NCBI GenBank assembly: GCA_036873755.1
Contig: JAVTVY010039307.1
Span: 62,001-126,000 of the forward strand
Origin: Hanleya hanleyi
Lineage: Eukaryota > Mollusca > Polyplacophora > Lepidopleurida > Hanleyidae
Length of the DNA: 64,000 nucleotides
Reading direction: 5' to 3'
The notes under the pieces are model-generated. The model did not search any database. It was given only the letters and a program-made list of their open reading frames with translations, and was not told the origin of the DNA. The number at the start of each line of letters is the position of its first letter. The first letter of the stretch is position 1. The position numbers and the translations under genes are program-made. Positions 56,980-64,000 of this stretch are shown piece after piece.

Positions 56980-59900
56980 CAATCCATGGTGGATCTTAGT
57001 GAAAGGTGTCTCCTCCCTCTCCCCGACCTACATATACATGCACGGGAATCAGTCCGACACTCCATGGTGGATCTTAGTGAAAGGTGTCTCCTCCCTCTCT
57101 CCGACCTACACATACATGTACGGGAATCAGTCCGACACTCCATGGTGGATCTTTGTGAAAGGTGTCTCCTCCCTCTCTCCGACCTACACATACATGTACG
57201 GGAATCAGTCCGACACTCCACGGTGGATCTTAGTGAAAGGTCTCTCCTCCCTCTCTCCGACCTACACATACATGTACGGGAATCAGTCCGACACTCCATG
57301 GTGGATCTTAGTGAAAGGTGTCTCCTCCCTCTCTCCGACCTACACATACATGTACGGGAATCAGTCCAACACTCCATGGTGGATCTTAGTGAAAGGAGTC
57401 TCCTCCCTCTCTCCGACCTACACATACATGTACGGGAATCAGTCCGACACTCCATGGTGGATCTTAGTGAAAGGTGTCTCCTCCCTCTCCCCGACCTACC
57501 TATACATGCACCGGAATCAGTCCGACACTCCATGGTGGATCTTAGTGAAAGGTGTCTCCTCCCTCTCCCCGACCTACCTATACATGCACGGGAATCAGTC
57601 CGACAATCCATGGTGGGTCTTAGTGAAAGGTGTCTCCTCCCTCTCCCCGACCTACATATACATGCACGGGAATCAGTTCGACACTCCATGGTGGATCTTA
57701 GTGAAAGGTGTCTCCTCCCTCTCTCCGACCTACACATACATGTACGGGAATCAATCCGACACTCCATGGTGGATCTTGGTGAAAGGTGTCTCCTCCCTCT
57801 CCCCGACCTACATATACATGCACGGGAATCAGTCCGACACTCCATGGTGGATCTTAGTGAAAGGTGTCTCCTCCCTCTCCCCGACCTACATATACATGCA
57901 CGGGAATCAGTCCGACACTCCATGGTGGATCTTAGTGAAAGGTGTCTCCTCCCTCTCCCCGACCTACCTATACATGCACGGGAATCAGTCCGACACTCCA
58001 TGGTGGATCTTAGTGAAAGGTGTCTCCTCCCTCTCCCCGACCTACCTATACATGCACGGGAATCAGTCCGACACTCCATGGTGGGTCTTAGTGAAAGGTG
58101 TCTCCTCCCTCTCCCCGACCTACATATACATGCACGGGAATCAGTCCGACACTCCATGGTGGATTTTAGTGAAAGGTGTCTCCTCCCTCTCTCCGACCTA
58201 CACATACATGTACGGGAATCAGTCCGACACTCCATGGTGGATCTTAGTGAAAGGTGTCTCCTCCCTCTCCCCGACCTACATATACATGCACGGGAATCAG
58301 TCCAACACTCCATGGTGGATCTTAGTGAAAGGTGTCTCCTCCCTCTCCCCGACCTACATATACATGCACGGGAATGAGTCCGACACTCCATGGTGGATCT
58401 TAGTGAAAGGTGTCTCCTCCCTCTCCCCGACCTACATATACATGCACGGGAATGAGTCCGACACTCCATGGTGGATCTTAGTGAAAGGTGTCTCCTCCCT
58501 CTCCCCGACCTACATATAGATGCACGGGAATCAGTCCGACACTCCATGGTGGATCTTAGTGAAAGGTGTCTCCCCCCGCGACCTACACATACATGTACGG
58601 GAATCAGTCCGACACCCCATGGTGGAGCTCAGCTCGTGCCCCTCCCCTCTCCCCGACCTACACACATACATGAACGGAAATCAGTCCGACACTCCATGGT
58701 GGATCTTAGTGAAAGGCGGTGTCTCCCTCCCCTCTCCCCGACCTACATATACATGCACGGGAATGAGTCCGACATTCCATGGTGGATCTTAGTGAAAGGT
58801 GTCCCCTCCCTCTCCCCGACCAACATATACATGCACGGGAATCAGTCCGACACTCCATGGTGGAGCTCAGTCAAAGGTGTCTCCTCCCTCTCCCCCGACC
58901 TACACATACATGAACGGGAATCAGTCCGACACTCCATGGTGGATCTTAGTGAAAGGTGTCTCCTCCCTCTCTCCGACCTACATATACATGCACGGGAATC
59001 AGTCCGACACTCCATGGTGGATCTTAGTGAAAGTTGTCTGCTCCCTCTCCCCGACCTACATATACATGCACGGGAATCAGTCCGACACTCCATGGTGGAG
59101 CTCAGTCAAAGGTGTCTCCTCCCTCTCCCCCGACCTACACATACATGAACGGGAATCAGTCCGACACTCCATGGTGGATCTTAGTGAAAGGTGTCTCCTC
59201 CCTCTCTCCGACCTACATATACATGCACGGGAATCAGTCCGACATTCCATGGTGGATCTTAGTGAAAGGTGTCTCCTCCCTCTCCCCGACCTACATATAC
59301 ATGCACGGGAATGAGTCCGACACTCCATGGTGGATCTTAGTGAAAGGTGTCTCCTCCCTCTCCCCGACCTACATATAGATGCACGGGAATCAGTCCGACA
59401 CTCCATGGTGGATCTTAGTGAAAGGTGTCTCCCCCCGCGACCTACACATACATGTACGGGAATCAGTCCGACACTCCATGGTGGATCTTGGTGAAAGGTG
59501 TCTCTCCCCCCCCCACCTACATATACATGTACGGGAATCAGTCCGACACTCCATGGTGGAGCTCAGTGAAAGTTGTCTGCTCCCTCTCCCCGACCTACAT
59601 ATACATGCACGGGAATCAGTCCGACACTCCATGGTGGAGCTCAGTCAAAGGTGTCTCCTCCCTCTCCCCCGACCTACACATACATGTACGGGAATCAGTC
59701 CGACACTCCATGGTGGATCTTAGTGAAAGGTGTCTCCTCCCTCTCTCCGACCTACATATACATGTACGGGAATCAGTCCGACACTCCATGGTGGATCTTA
59801 GTGAAAGGTGTCTCCTCCCTCTCCCCGACCTACATATACATGCACGGGAATCAGTCCGACACTCCATGGTGGATCTTAGTGAAAGGTGTCTCCTCCCTCT

Positions 59901-62900
59901 CTCCGACCTACATATACATGTACGGGAATCAGTCCGACCCTCCATGGTGGATCTTAGGGAAAGGTGTCTCCTCCCTCGCCCCGACCTACCTATACATGCA
60001 CGGGAATCAGTCCGACACTCCATGGTGGATCTTAGTGAAAGGTGTCTCCTCCCTCTCTCCGACCTACATATACATGCACGGGAATCAGTCCGACACTCCA
60101 TGGTGGATCTTAGTGAAAGGTGTCTCCTCCCACTCCCCGATCTACCTATACATGCACGGGAATCAGTCCGACACTCCATGGTGGATCTTAGTGAAAGGTG
60201 TCTCCTCCCTCTCTCCGACCTACACATACATGTACGGGAATCAGTCCGACAATCCATGGTGGATCTTAGTGAAAGGTGTCTCCTCCCTCTCCCCCGACCT
60301 ACACATACATGTACGGGAATCAGTCCGACACTCCATGGTGGATCTTAGTGAAAGGTGTCTCCTCCCTCTCTCCGACGTACACATACATGTACGGGAATCA
60401 GTCCGACACTCCATGGTGGATCTTAGTGAAAGGTGTCTTCTCCCTCTCCCCCGACCTACACATACATGTACTGGAATCAGTCCGACACTCCATGGTGGAT
60501 CTTAGTGAAAGGTGTCTCCTCCCTCTCTCCGACCTACACATACATGTACGGGAATCAGTCCGACACTCCATGGTGGATCTTAGTGAAAGGTGTCTCCTCC
60601 CTCTCCCCGACCTACCTATACATGCACGGGAATCAGTCCGACACTCCATGGTGGATCTTAGTGAAAGGTGTCTCCTCCCACTCCCCGACCTACCTATACA
60701 TGCACGGGAATCAGTCCGACACTCCATGGTGGATCTTAGTGAAAGGTGTCTCCTCCCTCTCCCCGACCTACATATACATGCACGGGAATCAGTCCGACAC
60801 TCCATGGTGGATCTTAGTGAAAGGTGTCTCCTCCCTCTCTCCGACCTACACATACATGTACGGGAATCAGTCCGACACTCCATGGTGGATCTTAGTGAAA
60901 GGTGTCTCCTCCCTCTCCCCCGACCTACACATACATGTACGGGAATCAGTCCGACACTCCATGGTGGATCTTATTGAAAGGTGTCTCCTCCCTCTCCCCC
61001 GACCTACACATACATGTACGGGAATCAGTCCGACAATCCATGGTGGATCTTAGTGAAAGGTGTCTCCTCCCTCTCCCCGACCTACATATACATGCACGGG
61101 AATCAGTCCGACACTCCATGGTGGATCTTAGTGAAAGGTGTCTCTTCCCTCTCTCCGACCTACACATACATGTACGGGAATCAGTCCGACACTCCATGGT
61201 GGATCTTTGTGAAAGGTGTCTCCTCCCTCTCTCCGACCTACACATACATGTACGGGAATCAGTCCGACACTCCACGGTGGATCTTAGTGAAAGGTCTCTC
61301 CTCCCTCTCTCCGACCTACACATACATGTACGGGAATCAGTCCGACACTCCATGGTGGATCTTAGTGAAAGGTGTCTCCTCCCTCTCTCCGACCTACACA
61401 TACATGTACGGGAATCAGTCCGACACTCCATGGTGGATCTTAGTGAAAGGAGTCTCCTCCCTCTCTCCGACCTACACATACATGTACGGGAATCAGTCCG
61501 ACACTCCATGGTGGATCTTAGTGAAAGGTGTCTCCTCCCTCTCCCCGACCTACCTATACATGCACGGGAATCAGTCCGACACTCCATGGTGGATCTTAGT
61601 GAAAGGTGTCTCCTCCCTCTCCCCGACCTACCTATACATGCACGGGAATCAGTCCGACAATCCATGGTGGGTCTTAGTGAAAGGTGTCTCCTCCCTCTCC
61701 CCGACCTACATATACATGCACGGGAATCAGTTCGACACTCCATGGTGGATCTTAGTGAAAGGTGTCTCCTCCCTCTCTCCGACCTACACATACATGTACG
61801 GGAATCAATCCGACACTCCATGGTGGATCTTGGTGAAAGGTGTCTCCTCCCTCTCCCCGACCTACATATACATGCACGGGAATCAGTCCGACACTCCATG
61901 GTGGATCTTAGTGAAAGGTGTCTCCTCCCTCTCCCCGACCTACATATACATGTACGGGAATCAGTCCGACACTCCATGGTGGATCTTAGTGAAAGGTGTC
62001 TCCTCCCTCTCCCCGACCTACCTATACATGCACGGGAATCAGTCCGACACTCCATGGTGGATCTTAGTGAAAGGTGTCTCCTCCCTCTCCCCGACCTACC
62101 TATACATGCACGGGAATCAGTCCGACACTCCATGGTGGGTCTTAGTGAAAGGTGTCTCCTCCCTCTCCCCGACCTACATATACATGCACGGGAATCAGTC
62201 CGACACTCCATGGTGGATTTTAGTGAAAGGTGTCTCCTCCCTCTCTCCGACCTACACATACATGTACGGGAATCAGTCCGACACTCCATGGTGGATCTTA
62301 GTGAAAGGTGTCTCCTCCCTCTCCCCGACCTACATATACATGCACGGGAATCAGTCCAACACTCCATGGTGGATCTTAGTGAAAGGTGTCTCCTCCCTCT
62401 CCCCGACCTACATATACATGCACGGGAATGAGTCCGACACTCCATGGTGGATCTTAGTGAAAGGTGTCTCCTCCCTCTCCCCGACCTACACATACATGAA
62501 CGGGAATCAGTCCGACACTCCATGGTGGATCTTAGTGAAAGGTGTCTCCTCCCTCTCTCCGACCTACATATACATGCACGGGAATCAGTCCGACACTCCA
62601 TGGTGGATCTTAGTGAAAGGTGTCTCCTCCCTCTCCCCGACCTACATATACATGCACGGGAATCAGTCCGACACTCCATGGTGGATCTTAGTGAAAGGTG
62701 TCTCCTCCCTCTCCCCGACCTACATATACATGCACGGGAATCAGTCCGACACTCCATGGTGGATCTTAGGGAAAGGTGTCTCCTCCCTCTCTCCGACCTA
62801 CACATACATGTACGGGAATCAGTCCGACACTCCATGTTGGATCTTAGTGAAAGGTGTCTTCTCCCTCTCTCCGACCTACACATACATGTACGGGAATCAG

Positions 62901-64000
62901 TCCGACACTCCATGGTGGATCTTAGTGAAAGGTGTCTCCTCCCTCTCCCCGACCTACATATACATGCACGGGAATCAGTCCGACATTCCATGGTGGATCT
63001 TAGTGAAAGGTGTCTCCTCCCTCTCTCCGACCTACACATACATGTACGGGAATCAGTCCGACACTCCATGGTGGATCTTAGTGAAAGGTGTCTCCTCCCT
63101 CTCTCCGACCTACACATACATGTACGGGAATCAGTCGGACACTCCATGGTGGATCTTAGTGAAAGGTGTCTCCTCCCTCTCCCCGACCTACCTATACATG
63201 CACGGGAATCAGTCCGACACTCCATGGTGGATCTTAGTGAAAGGTGTCTCCTCCCACTCCCCGACCTACCTATACATGCACGGGAATCAGTCCGACACTC
63301 CATGGTGGATCTTAGTGAAAGGTGTCTCCTCCCTCTCCCCGACCTACATATACATGCACGGGAATCAGTCCGACACTCCATGGTGGATCTTAGTGAAAGG
63401 TGTCTCCTCCCTCTCTCCGACCTACACATACATGTACGGGAATCAGTCCGACACTCCATGGTGGATCTTAGTGAAAGGTGTCTCCTCCCTCTCCCCCGAC
63501 CTACACATACATGTACGGGAATCAGTCCGACACTCCATGGTGGATCTTATTGAAAGGTGTCTCCTCCCTCTCCCCCGACCTACACATACATGTACGGGAA
63601 TCAGTCCGACAATCCATGGTGGATCTTAGTGAAAGGTGTCTCCTCCCTCTCCCCGACCTACATATACATGCACGGGAATCAGTCCGACACTCCATGGTGG
63701 ATCTTAGTGAAAGGTGTCTCCTCCCTCTCTCCGACCTACACATACATGTACGGGAATCAGTCCGACACTCCATGGTGGATCTTAGTGAAAGGTGTCTCCT
63801 CCCTCTCCCCGACCTACCTATACATGCACGGGAATCAGTCCGACACTCCATGGTGGATCTTAGTGAAAGGTGTCTCCTCCCTCTCTCCGACCTACACATA
63901 CATGTACGGGAATCAGTCCGACACTCCATGGTGGATCTTAGTGAAAGGTGTCTCCTCCCTCTCCCCGACCTACCTATACATGCACGGGAATCAGTCGGAC
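56980..64000. repeat. 78-bp satellite, about 90 copies, continuing past the window
   Basis: The unit is CCATGGTGGATCTTAGTGAA, AGGTGTCTCCTCCCTCTCCC, CGACCTACATATACATGCAC, GGGAATCAGTCCGACACT. Three main variants differ in the third block (CTACATATACATGCAC, CTACACATACATGTAC, CTACCTATACATGCAC). Damaged units are concentrated at 58560-59720. Long multi-unit segments recur: about 57.06-58.4 kb with 61.1-62.4 kb (offset about 4.05 kb), and 60.5-61.0 kb with 63.1-63.6 kb (offset about 2.58 kb). As 78 is divisible by three and few stops occur in the unit, frames stay open for hundreds of codons on both strands. Nonsynonymous changes are as common as silent ones. Confidence 0.95.

Noticed and set aside
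56903..63629. Open frames of 463-882 codons on both strands as protein genes
   Set aside because: They follow the 78-bp satellite period, are open in several frames at once, lack a distinct start and domain, and show replacement changes as often as silent ones.

Overview
The window is repeat-dominated nuclear DNA from an invertebrate animal, most likely a mollusc. Three things suggest this. The only well-preserved host gene is a leucine-rich-repeat receptor with LDL-receptor class A modules, of the type first described as GRL101 in the snail Lymnaea. LINE 3' tails run into (CACT)n or (CT)n. Foldback elements and mobile-element relics are very abundant. The phylum is inferred; the sequence alone does not prove it.

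Layout. 0-5 kb: a 1.57 kb palindromic foldback element, a 54-bp minisatellite and a decayed LTR-retrotransposon Gag fragment. 5-11.6 kb: two copies of a composite repeat cassette, each running 128-bp satellite, then a block rich in TGACGTCA/CCGGAAGT motifs, then a 188-bp satellite array; a third copy lies at 38.7-44.1 kb. 11.6-14.4 kb: a 5'-truncated Penelope-like element with a GIY-YIG endonuclease end, a tRNA-derived SINE-containing repeat and a LINE 3' end. 16.7-18.9 kb: a 2.2 kb foldback element whose inverted arms are tandem ~175-bp units. 19.35-23.8 kb: a nearly identical 2,217-bp tandem duplication, each copy carrying broken Polinton-type packaging ATPase pieces on the minus strand.

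26.6-32.6 kb: remains of Polinton/Maverick (adintovirus-like) virion genes on the plus strand, in two diverged sets. Both run minor capsid, small protein, major capsid, adenain-type protease. The first set adds a hydrophobic-tailed open frame and a further Polinton ORF. All recognisable genes carry stops or frameshifts. The second set's major capsid and protease were copied again at 35.6-37.4 kb in a ~4.8 kb tandem duplication that also carries the 128-bp satellite.

44-50.3 kb: intergenic DNA with several small inverted-repeat (MITE-like) elements. 50.6-53.4 kb, minus strand: a long 3' exon encoding C-type lectin end, LDLa repeats, LRRs and seven transmembrane segments; its stop codon lies inside a 32-bp minisatellite. 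53.8-55.6 kb: a 33-bp minisatellite with 98-bp higher-order structure. 57-64 kb: about 90 copies of a 78-bp satellite that stays open in several frames and continues past the window end.

The genes do not form a working pathway. The receptor is the one plausible functional host gene. The virion-gene relics record at least one Polinton insertion followed by decay and local duplication with satellites.
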